A DNA stretch of 64,000 nt from Pseudopithomyces maydicus (Eukaryota > Ascomycota > Dothideomycetes > Pleosporales > Didymosphaeriaceae): positions 3,286,001 through 3,350,000 of the forward strand of contig JANTUC010000002.1 in the NCBI GenBank assembly GCA_026873275.1. The letters are read 5' to 3'. This document shows, piece by piece, positions 1 to 11,488 of the stretch. The translations under genes and the position numbers were made by a program. The notes under the pieces are model-generated. The model was given only the letters and a program-made list of their open reading frames with translations, had not been told where the DNA came from and made no database searches. How positions within the stretch are numbered: the stretch's first letter is position 1; each line of letters opens with the position of its first letter.

Positions 1-997
1 AGTCGTCCGGTTTGGCCTCGTACTCTTTTACGAGCACGGCCAAAAGAGCTGCGAATGTTTGCTTTACGGAGGGCAGGGTAACGGAGAACTGTGGGACACG
101 GGCCACAGTTGGCGCTTCGTTGGGGTCGATGGTCGAAAGCGAGGTATAGCCAGGGAAAAGGACGCACTTGACGACATCGTTGACGCGTTCGGGCAATGTG
201 GCGGAGAAGCACATACCCTGCCATCCATCGCTCTTGGGTGGGAGGCGTCTCAGGATCTTGTGGATGGCCGGAGCAAACCCGGCGTCCAACATACGATCTG
301 CCTCATCCAGTACAAGGGTCTTGAGATCTTGGAATTTCTCGCGGACTTCTTCCTCTCCCAAGATATCGTCGAGTCGACCTGGTGTGGCAACGAGGATGGT
401 AGAGTTGCCGCTGGTGAAGCGCTTCAGGCTCGAGGCACGCTGGGTACCACCAAAAGCAGTGTGGCACTCCATCTTTTGTGGGAGTCGTGCAGTGATGTTC
501 TCGCACTCCTTGGCAATCTGGAGGGCAAGCTCACGGGTAGGGCAGATGGCGAGGATGCCAACATTGCCGCGGCGCGGCATGTTACCAGACAACAGGTTCT
601 GGATAGCCGGAAGTAAGAATGCTGCCGTCTTACCAGTACCGGTCTTGGCCTGTACCAAGCAGTCAGACGACAGCGAGGGGAGCTCTGACATGACCTTCTC
701 CTGCACTGGAGACATGAACTTGAAGCCCATGGCGTCGAGACCATCCAGCAGGCCAGGGTGCAATTTGCCTTTCATATCAGAGTAGGGCTTCTGTCCCGTG
801 ACTGCGACGGCGCCTGCATCGGCTTGTGTGGCAGCAGGAGGCTGTGCGCGCTCCTGCCTTGGTTGTTGCTGCTGCTCCTGCTCCTTTGGGGCCCGCGGCG
901 GACGTCCATCGCTCATGTTACGCACGTTGTAAGGCTCAGGTCGCTTTCCGCCACGACCGCCACGGCCGCCGCCTCGTCGCTTCGGTGGAGGTGCCAT
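1..997 (-). CDS. DEAD-box ATP-dependent RNA helicase (Mss116-like), 3' part outside window
   Basis: An open frame runs without a stop from an ATG at 997 on the minus strand to the window edge (332 residues, C-terminus missing). The N-terminus is a low-complexity RGG/Pro/Gln-rich tail (GGGRGGRGGKR). It is followed by the helicase core: a Q-motif region (MSPVQEKV), motif I AKTGTGKTA, Ia PTRELALQ, Ib TPGRLDDIL, motif II DEAD within LDEADRMLDAGFAP, and motif III SAT in CFSATLPE. This is the layout of ATP-dependent RNA unwinding proteins. Its best resemblance is to fungal Mss116-type helicases, which act on mitochondrial intron RNA. No clear mitochondrial presequence is visible from this ATG, and a CAG acceptor-like site just upstream leaves room for an extra 5' exon. 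Divergent from the amidase across about 650 bp. Confidence 0.9.
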   Translation of the reverse strand, partial: MAPPPKRRGGGRGGRGGKRPEPYNVRNMSDGRPPRAPKEQEQQQQPRQERAQPPAATQADAGAVAVTGQKPYSDMKGKLHPGLLDGLDAMGFKFMSPVQEKVMSELPSLSSDCLVQAKTGTGKTAAFLLPAIQNLLSGNMPRRGNVGILAICPTRELALQIAKECENITARLPQKMECHTAFGGTQRASSLKRFTSGNSTILVATPGRLDDILGEEEVREKFQDLKTLVLDEADRMLDAGFAPAIHKILRRLPPKSDGWQGMCFSATLPERVNDVVKCVLFPGYTSLSTIDPNEAPTVARVPQFSVTLPSVKQTFAALLAVLVKEYEAKPDD

Positions 998-1653
998 GCT
1001 GTTGAAGATTGTGTGGATCTGGCGAGGTGAGTGTGAGGTGGTGGAGCGTCTGGGCGAGGACTGTGGATGCAGTGAGAAGGCACGCTGGGAGAGCGAGGGC
1101 AGGCGCGATCGAGAACAAAGGTGACCTGAGAGGAACAACAACTTCATTGGCTATCTACCTTAATAGAGCGACCAGAGAGTAAATGCTTTCACAGCGACTG
1201 CGACCGCGACTACGCAAACAGCTAGGAGACAAAACGGGCCTCGTGCAGACTTTTCGATTTTTGTTCCAGAAACTTTTGAGACGCGACGCGCGCCCCTGGT
1301 CCAGATAGCGCCCGCCGCCACGGTGGCTGCTGCACGCTTAGTCAGGAGGCCCCTCGCATCCGTGGTCCTTCACCTCTCGTTTTTTTCGCGAACACGAATG
1401 CGAGAGCGATTTCGAATTCCCGATCTTAGCAACCTGCCGCGCTGCCCCGTCCAATCACATCTGCCACTTGCGCCCGCACTTCCTTCCCGCAGCTACATAC
1501 CCGTAAGCCATGCGTCGTGGCCTTGACCGACCCAGCATCCCCCACCACCTAGTCCTCCTTGATGCCGTGAGACGTGCCAACTACCCATAATCAAAACCGC
1601 ACCCGTGCCCAACTTGTAAACTCTTCACCCACAATCTGCCTACCCAAGAAGCC
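998..1653. other. Intergenic region, divergent promoter
   Basis: 656 bp between the helicase (leftward) and the amidase (rightward). It must hold both promoters. It has C-rich, CT-rich stretches towards the amidase start, as common in fungal promoters. I see no further gene. Confidence 0.5.
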
Positions 1654-3294
1654 ATGTCTCCCAAAGCCAAACCGAAGTCTTCATGGCAACAAGTCGCCAG
1701 CGAAGCACAAGCATACAGAGATTCGACCATCAGTGCTCTCTCGCCACCAGCGCCAAATATACCACCAAAATTACCCAAAAATGTCTTTTCAATCCCCACC
1801 GAATTGCTCAGTACCCAAATAATACAAATCACCAACCTTCCACTAGAAGAACTTCTACCCCTGCTCGCTACTGGCCAACTGTCTGCAGTCGACGTGACAA
1901 CTGCCTATCTGCACAGAGCTGCCGTCGCCCAAGGCCTTGTAAACTGCCTCACTGAGCTCCTAGCCACACAGGCCTTAGCCCGAGCCAGGGAACTCGATGC
2001 CTACTTCCAACAACACAAACGGCCCATTGGCCCTCTCCACGGCCTGCCCATCAGCGTCAAGGAACACGTAGGCTTCGAAGGGCTCCGCTGCACCACCGGC
2101 TACATATCCCACTGGGACAACATCGCAAAAGAAGACTCGCACCTCGTCACCATCCTCCGCCGAGCCGGCGCCGTCTTCCACTGCAGAACTACCATCCCCC
2201 AAACCATGATGCACCTCGAGACAGACTCCAATCTCTACGGCGTCACAACAAACCCCTACAACAGCAACCTCTCCTCCGGCGGCAGTTCCGGCGGCGAAGG
2301 CGCCCTCCTCGCCCTCCACGGCTCCTGTCTCGGCATCGGCTCCGACGTCGGTGGCTCCATCCGCAGCCCAGCCGCAAACTGCGGCGTCTACGGCCTCAAG
2401 CCCACCGCCTTCCGCGTCCCGACCGACGGCTGGGGCTACATCATGGCCGGAGCGGACACGGTCGAGTCGGTGCTGGGCCCCATGTCGACGTCGCTCCCAG
2501 GACTCCAGCACTTCATGAAGACGATCATCGACTCGGAGCCGTGGCTCACCGAGCCCGCGCTGCTGCCGTTCCCCTGGAGGGAATACAGCGTCCCCGCCGA
2601 TCGCCCGCTGAGAATCGGCATCCTGTGGGACGACCAGATTGTGCGGCCGCACCCGCCGATTACCCGCGCGATGAAGATGATGGTGGAGCGCATGCAGGGG
2701 CATGGCGTCGAGGTCGTGGATTTCAAGCCCTACCTGCACGAGGAGGCGTGGGCCATCATCGCATCGCTGTACTTCACCGACGGCGGCGAGGCAGATGGCC
2801 AGGCCATCAATTCCTCGGGCGAGCCCTGGCGTCCGCTCTCCGAGTGGATCATCACGCAGAACTCGTGCGTGAAGAAGCTCGATGTGGGCGAGCTCACGTA
2901 CTGGCTTGAGGAGCGCGAGGCGTATCGCAAGGAGTACGCGCTGCACTGGAACGAGCTGGGTGTCGACGCGGTGCTGTGTCCCGTGGGTCCTGGCGTCGCG
3001 CCGAAACACAACACGGCTAAGTACTGGTGGTACACCTCGCAGTGGAATTTGCTGGATTACCCGGCGGTGGCGTTCCCGGTGACGAAGGTGGATAAGGGGG
3101 TTGATGTGCAAGGGGATGAGCAGCCGTTGAGCGATCACGATTCGTATAATAGGGGTCTGTGGGATCCTGAGGAGTTCCATGGGCTGCCGGTTAGCTTGCA
3201 GTTGGTAGGGAGGAGGTTTGATGATGAGAAGATTTTGGGGATATTAGAGCATGTGAAGGGGATGGTTGGGTTACCGTTTGAGCAGATGCCGTGA
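1654..3294 (+). CDS. Amidase signature family hydrolase (acetamidase/general amidase type)
   Basis: Intronless, 546 residues, normal length for fungal amidases. It hydrolyses a carboxylic amide to acid plus ammonia; the substrate cannot be read from sequence. The Ser-cisSer-Lys triad is complete and correctly spaced: Lys136 in LPISVKEHVGFEG, cis-Ser211 in SSGGSSGGE, and nucleophile Ser235 in GIGSDVGGSIRSPAANCG, a 75 and 24 residue spacing as in characterised family members. No signal peptide or membrane segment, so probably cytosolic. The start at 1654 follows a plausible context (agccATGtct), and the coding sequence keeps strong third-position C/G bias. Fungal relatives are often called acetamidase AmdS-like. 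Neighbours do not suggest a pathway. Confidence 0.92.
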   Translation: MSPKAKPKSSWQQVASEAQAYRDSTISALSPPAPNIPPKLPKNVFSIPTELLSTQIIQITNLPLEELLPLLATGQLSAVDVTTAYLHRAAVAQGLVNCLTELLATQALARARELDAYFQQHKRPIGPLHGLPISVKEHVGFEGLRCTTGYISHWDNIAKEDSHLVTILRRAGAVFHCRTTIPQTMMHLETDSNLYGVTTNPYNSNLSSGGSSGGEGALLALHGSCLGIGSDVGGSIRSPAANCGVYGLKPTAFRVPTDGWGYIMAGADTVESVLGPMSTSLPGLQHFMKTIIDSEPWLTEPALLPFPWREYSVPADRPLRIGILWDDQIVRPHPPITRAMKMMVERMQGHGVEVVDFKPYLHEEAWAIIASLYFTDGGEADGQAINSSGEPWRPLSEWIITQNSCVKKLDVGELTYWLEEREAYRKEYALHWNELGVDAVLCPVGPGVAPKHNTAKYWWYTSQWNLLDYPAVAFPVTKVDKGVDVQGDEQPLSDHDSYNRGLWDPEEFHGLPVSLQLVGRRFDDEKILGILEHVKGMVGLPFEQMP

Positions 3295-3830
3295 CTAGAT
3301 GGGAAGGTAGACGGGAGGGAAGATGGGAGGGGAGGTCGGAATAAGAGGAAGAGGAAGGAGAGTGAGGAGTGATGTGGTGTGTTGAGGTGTGGGGGCGACG
3401 AGTATCTGATACCTCTTTTCTTTCGTTGGTGATTAATTATAAGACGGACTTTGACATGGGCGACCAAAAAATTCATATAACTATTACCTGCACGAATCAT
3501 TGTGTCCTAGATGGGATGGGATGTGTCGTACCCTCTTGTGACAATTGAAAACATTGATGTGAAAATTGAGAGCCCAAACTAGTGGCTCCTCAGTATTATG
3601 TAGCCCATAAGGGGCGGTGGTTGGTAGTGGGTCGCTGCTTGCCAGCCTGCCCATTTACTGCCATCAACAATTGACATGCCAACAACCAAGGCAGTCGAAT
3701 GGCAAAAGAATCCATGCCCCCAGAATCCAATTGGCAGCTTGCCGGTCCGAGCCCGGAGGCAACCACCTGGAAATTTGCAATTCCCACCAAAATAGCACCA
3801 ACGCTAGATCTTCGCATTCCCTTCCAACAT
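3295..3830. other. Intergenic region between convergent genes
   Basis: 536 bp between two convergent 3' ends (amidase and F-box-like gene). A purine-rich GGGA/GAGG run lies directly after the amidase stop. No gene seen. Confidence 0.5.
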
Positions 3831-4991
3831 TCAGTACTCAGGTAGTATCCCCAAAGCCAGAAGACTTCTACTCTCTGGCGTGCGAAGCTTTACCATACTC
3901 CGAATCACGTCCCTCAGTACAGTGCCACACTCTTTTCCCGTGCACGCGTTTCCAAAACCGAATACCAAATGCTTCTCGGTCTCCACCTGGACCTCCAAAG
4001 GCTGGAGCGGTATCCGTGCGTACTGCGGCAGCTGCTTGAACGCATTAATCTCCCTATTATCAAAAGTCAATAAGGGCGACAAACATCGCCGACCATCAAT
4101 CACAATCTTGAGATGTTTCACCGCTGGAAAGCTATACTGCCATCCCGCGGACGGTACGAACCTGCTGCGCGCGTCCTCGCTCCACCGGTGCTCTCGCCAT
4201 CCGTTGCTGCCCTCGAGGGGTTCGACGAGGCAGAGAAGACCGGCTTCGTATCGGAGCTCTTCCGGCATGCGGACGGGAAGGCGGGGATGTTGGTGTCTAT
4301 AGGAGCGTGGAGGAAGGAGGGCTCCGAGCTTGACGTGGACCTCGAGGCGGCGGACCAATTTGCCAACGGATGGATTTGGCACCTTGAAGTCAGCGTGCGC
4401 GTGCCATGGGCTGTTGCGAGTCTCGTAAAAGTGGAAGAAAGGTCTACCGGTCATTATAACGAAGGTGTTCCATCCGTAGTACACCGAGGCGGCGAGATGG
4501 TGCATCTCCTTGCTCGTGAGCATGATGTTTCTGTGTTTTGAAATGTTAGCATATATGTATAAGTGACAGACGTACATACATGGGCTTTCAAGACTTCCAG
4601 TCAAAGCACCAGAATGCAAAGCACTGATTTATCAGGCCCAAACTCTCGTTGCACATGTACTTACGTGAGGTTTACATGCTTACTCCAGACCTCGTGCTCA
4701 ATCGACGTGATTGCTCGCGGGAACACCAGGTGGGCAGCTAGAACTTCGGTCTGTAGCTCAACTGGAAGGCTGTTCCACGACGCGATTTCGACCTTATCTT
4801 GAATGGCGAAGTCTCAAAAGAGGTTAGCTTTTGATCGAGAACGAGCGCGTGATCGACTTACCACTTTGTGCTGCAGCAATCGTACTGGAAGATGCCATGC
4901 CGTTCTGGTCGACTGTTGCCACCGGCACTTGAGTGACTGGCTGCGTGTCCAGCTCAGATGGAGGCAAGGAAGTGTCTCTAATCTCGGTCAT
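3831..4991 (-). CDS. F-box-like protein of unknown target
   Basis: Three exons, complement(3831..4530, 4665..4797, 4862..4991), encode 320 residues and close exactly in frame. Introns start GTAAGT and end CAAG and ACAG. Residues about 46-90 contain WNSLPVELQTEVLAAHLVF, an F-box-like helical start (LPxEL). The rest resembles the C-terminal part of Dothideomycete orphan F-box proteins (YYGWNTFVI, then RRLEVHVKLGA), where a basic strand follows a 'gap' in which leucine-rich sections usually lie. An F-box would recruit an SCF ubiquitin ligase; the target is unknown. No signal peptide. Confidence 0.7.
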
Positions 4992-6201
4992 CGTGATCGG
5001 TGGTAGCGGTAAGTTGGCGTGTGCCGCAGGAGCAGCTGTGTAAATTGGCGGGTGCCACAGGAGCAGCTATGCGTGTGCTAAGTTAGCGAGAGAGCGCGCG
5101 CGAGAGAGAGAGTGAGAGTGACGGTCAAAGGATCTTTCTATATAGTACGCAGGGACAGGTTGAACGCAGGGTTAAGAGAGCACCGGTTGGTCAACCGAAA
5201 TCAAACGCGCCTAGCCTGACGTCTCGAACGCTTTTTTTGAGGTGCAGCTAGAAGAAGACTTCCGTTTGTGTTTTGTGTTTATACTGGACCCGGCAGCCTA
5301 CTTTGGGCGTTTGCTTCCCACGCGATCGGACGATGTTGCTAGGGATACCGCATTTTTGTTTATGAGAGGCAGAAGAACCAAATGTGATCATTCACATCTG
5401 CCACTAGGGTGATTGTCCGAAAACAAAAAAACATCAACTAATATGTAGTAAGTTGGGAGTATCAAGCCCTGCAAAACTAGCTTACTACAGCTCTTTAGAT
5501 TTGAGGTAGTCGTCTGCTTGATATCGCGCTCGATGAAATTTTACCAGGCCGTCGCAATCTTTAATACCATTGATTCCAGCATATCCTGTAATGCTGAGGG
5601 TGTTCATAAGTATTAGGACGAGCTGACTATGTCCTAAATTATGTATTACTGATTTTATACTCAGCCTAAACACACATATATCCATAGATCTGCAAGAGTA
5701 TTTACTGTCCTATTTTGGGCTAATAACATTAGTCTACTAATCGCTATGTATGATTGAATTGATTAAGAAAACGAATCAGAGACCTTGGAAGGTGGATGCA
5801 CATGTGATCAGATAAATGCATGATCGGGGAAAAAAGGAAAAGCTTGCTTCCATCCACTGCTGTATGGAGTGGTGTATAACTGTGGAATAATAGATCCACT
5901 GCGATCCGAATCCCCCAGACAGACTTGTTCAGGATACTGTTAGGGATACGAGACAAAGTTGGGGGCCTTGCCCCACTTTTACAGCTGACATAACTCCGCG
6001 ATCCTGATATCAAAGGACACGCTAGGCTATACGTGTCCTCTGATCTCCCATACAAAATCCACCAAGTAGACGAGATTGTGCCTTGTGTAATCTAAAGAAG
6101 TAATAAGGCCTCCAGTCAATAGGTAACAAAGAGACTTATAATACGTTCATCGTGCTCCGCGAGCACTGAGACCAGAAGATTATTGTTCATGTTCTAAAAG
6201 A
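4992..6201. other. Long intergenic region with small repeats
   Basis: 1.2 kb without a supportable gene. It contains an imperfect tandem duplication of about 31 bp at roughly 5011-5075 (both copies share ggagcagct) and a GA/GC-rich simple repeat at about 5088-5120, just upstream of the F-box-like gene. The rest is AT-leaning with scattered stops in all frames. Confidence 0.5.
5011..5120. repeat. Imperfect 31-bp tandem duplication followed by GA-rich simple repeat
   Basis: Two adjacent copies (about 5011-5041 and 5042-5072) share the pattern a-ttggcg-gtgcc-caggagcagct. Next comes gagagagcgcgcgcgagagagagag. It sits in the promoter or 5' leader of the F-box-like gene. Confidence 0.6.
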
Positions 6202-8548
6202 ATGTCTAACCAAAGCAGTTTTAGCACGCATGTACGGTCGACATGGAAATTTTTCAAGTTTTTGCTGCTCGTTCATTGTCTCAATGGCTTTGCTTTCGCC
6301 ACATCATCTGTTGATTCCCATCCCCAGGTTTACAAACCAATTAGATCTGGTAGACCTGCGATTGGTATTAGCATCGGAAACTCATGGTCCTCAATTGGGC
6401 TGAAAAACTCGTATGACCATTGTTCTGCATCAAGAAATATTATCTAACCGACCGTCAAAGGTTATCGGAACCAAAAGAAATCGGAACGCTAATTCCCAAC
6501 AAGAATGGTCGTCAGAGCATACCGTCTGTAGTATCTTTCACGGAAAATGGCACAGTAATGGTGGGAGAAGAAGCAGTGGAAACATTACTTAAGCACCCTG
6601 AGCATTCTGTGACCGGATTCATGAGATTGCTTGGGAAAAACTTCTCCGAGGTCACAGATTTTGTTGATGCGGCTGGGTACCGTATAGTCGGCCTGGAAAA
6701 TGACCAACTCGCCATTGAGATGTGGGCCGGTGAGACGAGAATGCTTTATAGCGCTATAGAAGTCACTGCCTTGATGATAAAGGAGCTCAAAAATATGGCT
6801 GAAGAGTACATTGGTAAAGAGATCAACGAGACTGCCATGTCTATACCAGCCAGCTACGGAGATCGCGAGAGGGTATGTGTTGATCAATTTGACCTTTCCA
6901 TCTTCAATTGACATTGACGGTACCAGGAAGCGATGAAAAATGCTGCAAAAATTGCTGGGCTCGAGATTGGTAGCCCTGTGAGCGAGTCTACACTTGCTAG
7001 CCTCCTTTATCAAGTGGAATCATCCCGATATCTAAAAGATGACCTCTTATATTTAGTGTACAACTTTGATGGTGCTTCATTCGAAGCCAACGTGCTTGAT
7101 GTAGAAGATAGTGGTTTTTGGAAACTGAGTGCTGTTAGGTTCGAGCCTGTAGGGAGTAAAGGATACGAACAAGATTGGTATCACCTCAGGAATTTCTATC
7201 AAGATGAGCAATACCTACGAAATGTAAGTGAAAATCGCTGAAGTCAATAGTAGGCTTGATATTTAAATTCGCACATTTGTAGGAACAAACCGTTGAAAGT
7301 TTTGTCCCAGCAAATAGAGCCTATCAGAAACCTTTAGTCGTGGGGGCTGGGGGCGACGACAGTACTCGCAAAACAGTAAGTATTATATGCCAAATTTCAA
7401 GTCAGTTACCTGAAGTCAGTAAAGCTAAATGAAACCATAGGAAACTGTTGAATCGTTCAATATCAATGAACTATTCAAAGTGATTGATCAGGCTATTCAC
7501 GATGCTAATCGGACCATATATGACTTTGATGGGATTGTGACTTTTGGCGAAACGAATCAGATGCACAAGTTGCAATCTTTGATAAAAGATCGTTATCGTT
7601 TTACTGTCCCTATATATGACTACATGGACCCAAAAGCTGTCCTAGCCCTTGGCGCGGCTACGCAAGCCTGGTACAGGCGAGAAAATGTTTGGCGTGGCTG
7701 CGCTTACCCGATTGAGATTTGTGGCTCACGTTTGGGTATATTTAGAGGGCCACAGAAGCAGTTTTGCTACTAACATTGAAGCAGGTGTTGAAACAGCTGG
7801 AGGTATCATGACCACAATAATCAAAAGAGGAACGGCTATCCCCACAAGGAAGACCCAGATATTCACCACCACAGTCGACAATCAGACTTCTGTCACTGTG
7901 AATATGTTTGCAGGGGAGCGAAGTTTTGTCGCACACAACAAGAAATTCGGAAGCCTAGAACTTAGCGATTTGAAGACCCTCCCACGAGGGAGCCCAAGGT
8001 TGGCTTCATCCACCAAAGCGATATTTCGATTTGCTTACAGCTTTTCTAGATAGAAATTGCATTCGAGATATGGGAAAAGTATCGTCCCAGAGATAATGAG
8101 CTCAAAGTAGGGTTGTCCCCGACATTGACAATCAATCTGCATCTGACCTTGAGTGTAGGTGATCATAACTGAATTGGGGACCAATAATACCAACTCAACG
8201 ACATTTCGAGAAAGCCAATATCACGATGATGAGTTTCTAGAGAGACAACTCGAAGAGGAATGGGATACCAGAGAAGAACAAATTCACCTCGAAATGGTTC
8301 AACGTGAAATCAAAGAAGGGGGTCGCACATCAGGGCGCTGAGCCCAATCAGATAATTGTAAGCGATCAGCCACCAACAGATGAAGAGTTGCAACAAGGAA
8401 AATTTCAGCAATGGTGGCAGTGGCTTCAACATCCATGGGTTGGTGTTATGTACCTATGGTAGCGTTCGACTTGAATTCTTCCTCTCACGGTCCTTTCCTA
8501 TCTCGTTTCAGGCGATCAGAGGTATTTTCTTCGATAGGAGGAAAGTAA
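6202..8548 (+). pseudogene. Divergent Hsp70-like gene with signal peptide, probably decaying
   Basis: Confident exons: 6202..6410, 6461..6872, 6927..7223, 7283..7375, 7441..about 7674. They join in frame through 50-65 nt GT-AG introns. Later coding blocks lie at about 7760-7998, 8050-8107 and 8159-8460, with a last small exon ending at 8548. A hydrophobic leader (FFKFLLLVHCLNGFAFA) suggests ER entry, as in BiP/Kar2. Hsp70 nucleotide-binding landmarks are recognisable but eroded: AIGISIGNSWSSIGL replaces IGIDLGTTYSCVGV, VYNFDGASFEA replaces the DLGGGTFD loop, and SESTLASLLYQ replaces NEPTAAAIAYG. The substrate-binding start GVETAGGIMTTIIKRGTAIP and PRGSPR is better conserved. Subdomain IIB is shortened. 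At about 7674-7790, 7998 and 8318 I could not join frames with canonical splices. It may be a dead gene, a fast-evolving non-ATPase paralogue, or an error-affected sequence. Confidence 0.65.
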
Positions 8549-8872
8549 GGCATGCAGATCCATGAATCTGACTAGATTCTTGAGCATCAGAAACTTTGCG
8601 AAGGCTATTTCGGTCTAGATCAGAAACTGGTTTTTGTCGATCCTAGAGCTTCAAAGCTTTTTTTTTCTGATCCCTAAAAGTAAAATTTGAAGACTACGTG
8701 ATATTGAAGGGAGCGTGAGCAATTGAAACAGAAGAGCATTAACTATAGCATAATCTCAGTAATATTATACGTAGCATCGACCCCAAGAACTGCCAAGCCG
8801 GCAGCAGGTATGATGAGACTAAGACTGACTCCGGTAGACATGACTAGGGTATAGTGGCTTCGATCTCTCTTG
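8549..8872. other. Intergenic region between convergent genes
   Basis: 324 bp between the Hsp70-like gene and the RhoGEF 3' end. It contains T-rich runs (tttttttt near 8660). Nothing else seen. Confidence 0.5.
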
Positions 8873-11488
8873 CTATCCATCCGAAAATTCCGGCGGCTTC
8901 GTACCCGCTACTTCATTCAGCTTTTGGTACCAGACGTTTCGATCTTCATGGGAAAGCACGCCCAGAATGTGTGTTGTAAAACTCGATTGACTTCTTACAA
9001 CATCCACGAAAAGCTCATACAACTTAGTTCCCCGAGGGAACTCGTCCAAATACGAGGTTTTTTGAGTTTTCCACACGTCTACAGGGAGTCTTATCGCAAT
9101 GTGTGAGACAGGTATGGGCTGGACAGGTTAGCTGGTACTAAAGGAGGGGCATAGAAACACGTTGGAACCTACTTGATCTACGAGCAAAATACTGTTGTCT
9201 CTTTTCTCTTTTTGCTTCCAATCACTGAGCGATTTCGTCTTGCCCCAGAAAAGGTAATTGTCTAGGAGCACAGTTTGAACAGACTTCCATGAACCATGGC
9301 CATCTATTTTGATGGCTAACGGAGCCTGATGTAGAATTCTGCGATCCGTTGCCAGTATTTCCAGCCTATCATATAATTTTGTATCAGCGCTATGCAAAAT
9401 GCGATGCAGATTTTGCAGTTCCTCTCGGTTGATAGATTGTGTTTGGAGGCTTGAACATTGATCTTTGAGTCTTTGCAAAAGTGACAGAGCATCTTTTAGC
9501 CGTGTCTGCTCCTTGGCCGGAAAGGATTCGCTGCGCTCTTGCACATGATTCTCTAAACTTTGTAGCTTCGCAATATAACTATCAAGCTGTGTGATTGGTA
9601 ACGCGAGGTAGTCTTCCCAGGTTTTTCCAAAGTACGTAAGGCTCAATCCGAGAGCCCCAACGTAGGGACTGAATTTCTTATCCCGACTTTGGGTAAGACG
9701 AAGCGCGTACAAGGCATGTGGGTAGCGCTGTGAGTATTCTTTGAGCACCTTATTTGTCTTACTGGCCCAGGTAATGAATATTCGGGGATCGCCAATGCTT
9801 GACCGACTGAATGTCTTTCCGTTCAAGACATCGCAGATATACTCCTGGTGTAAAGCCACGAGTTTCTCCATCAAAACAATAGCTTCCAAATGGTCATTCA
9901 ATGCTGGCCATTGACTTATGATAGCATTATAGAAATTGGTACGGAAATTAGTCAGTCTCGCAATGTAGGTTTCTTCCTCGACAACAATTGAATTCCAAAT
10001 ATCATCTGGGTTGGATAATTCTCCCTGAACAGAATTGGCCTGACCAGAATTGACGCTTTCTTTGTCATTCGAGACAGTCATTTGCATATTGGATACTTTC
10101 TTGACCAATAGAGGGAGAGGCTTGCGTGATATGTTGTCGCTTGGCTGTGACTTGACCACGACGGCAGATGGATCCGTGAGAGATAATGAAGATGTGTTTG
10201 AAAGAGGAGAGAAAATATCTTCCCAAGAAGATACCTTTTTGAGCTCAGGTGACGGGCTAGGCTTGGTTGGTAAGAGCAAATTTGAAGGACGACGTGGCGG
10301 AAGAGGAGGTGGTTTTTCATCTTCTATCTGTTCAGGTAACGGGGTTGAGGATTCGTTGGAATCATCGTTTACAGATGCGATAAGTGTAGAAATTGTACTG
10401 CCTGTCGTCATTATACTTCCTTCTGGATGAGATTTGGAGGACGTGGGTTCGGTTTTCGTGATCACCACTGCTGGCTTAGGCGCCGGCGCGACTGGTGGCA
10501 TAAATGGGAGTAGACTTCTCTCAAGATCATCCAAAAAATCGGTCTCTGCCAATTCATTTCGGTCCTCCTGTGGCGGCGTGGTGTGTGATTCAACCGTGTT
10601 GTCTTCTTGTATTATTGCAGTCTTTTCGTCCATTACTGCATTATCGAGCTCTTGTTGCTTTTCGGAATGCTCATACGCAAGCGTTTCCGAGTCGTGCGGG
10701 GTAGTACCCGTTTCTGAATTACTCTGGACTAATTCTAGGCGATCTACCACCTTGGTTTGTGCCATTGCCCTTTTATAGGCTTTGGAATTGACAATTTCGT
10801 CATCGAACGCAAATTCGGCATCGCCGAATATCGAATGAGCTTCATGGATACTGTCTTGATCGATAATAGACTCCGGAACCTTGATGTTTGGATGCTTCTG
10901 TCTCAACGTATTTGAGCGCTTCGCGATCTGATCCAACTTGACACTGTTATCTCCAATCAAGCGATGCATGTCTGAGAGTGATTCCATCTGTAAACCTTGG
11001 ATTAGTAGACCTAGTGCAGACTGTTGTCCACGAATCTGTTGCAATAACTCTTTGAAATTTGATTCTTTGAGCAGAAAACGCGCTCTGTCACGCTTGCGCA
11101 AATCATTGACGTCCATCTGGCTATTCAGCTCCCGCACTTCTTCATCAAGACATTGGTACACCACCCAACAGCCTGTTAGTGCTCTATCCAGGGTTTCGCG
11201 AATCTCTGGCTTGCTCTGCAATGTCGCACCGTGAAGTAGATTCTGAATCTGTGATAACGAAGCTGCCACGACCATCGACTCAGTATAAATAGCGGTTATT
11301 AACATAGAAGCTTGGTCAAAACGTTCGCGCAGATCATAAAGCTGCTTTGCTGCTTCTATGCATTGTGGGATGGCAGCGATCTGAGTTTTCATCAGCCAAA
11401 TACATCGTGCCGTAGGCTTTTGTTTCGTTGTTGGCCGAACATAAGAGCCAAGACATACCATGCCAAGGGCGCCGCTAACAGGATCCAT
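8873..11488 (-). CDS. Rho-type guanine nucleotide exchange factor (DH-PH) with fungal N-terminal helical domain
   Basis: Exons complement(8873..9118, 9173..11380, 11459..11488), 827 residues. The first 10-residue exon (MDPVSGALGM) is followed by a 78-nt intron that happens to be open in frame (GTATGT...CTCAG). I removed it because the MDPVSGALG start then joins IAAIPQCIEAAKQLYD, as in fungal helical N-terminal domains. Residues about 10-180 are helical. About 220-465 are disordered, with an SH3-ligand-like PPPLPPRRP. About 470-665 form a DH (RhoGEF) domain starting PDDIWNSIVVEEETYIARL. About 680-815 form a PH domain (SWKSVQTVLLDNYLFW, ending NVWYQKLNEVAG). It would load GTP onto Rho/Cdc42-class GTPases at membranes. 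An intron splits the PH domain (GTAGGT...CTAACCTGTCCAG). Confidence 0.85.

Noticed and set aside
1975..3180. 401-codon open frame antisense to the amidase
   Set aside because: Arg/His/Asp-rich shadow of the strongly GC-biased amidase coding strand; no motif. The amidase triad is on the other strand.
11381..11458. In-frame extension of RhoGEF exon (26 extra residues) and start at 11617
   Set aside because: The stretch is bounded by GTATGT and CTCAG and its removal gives a usual fungal N-terminal domain start. The residues upstream of MDPVSG look non-coding.
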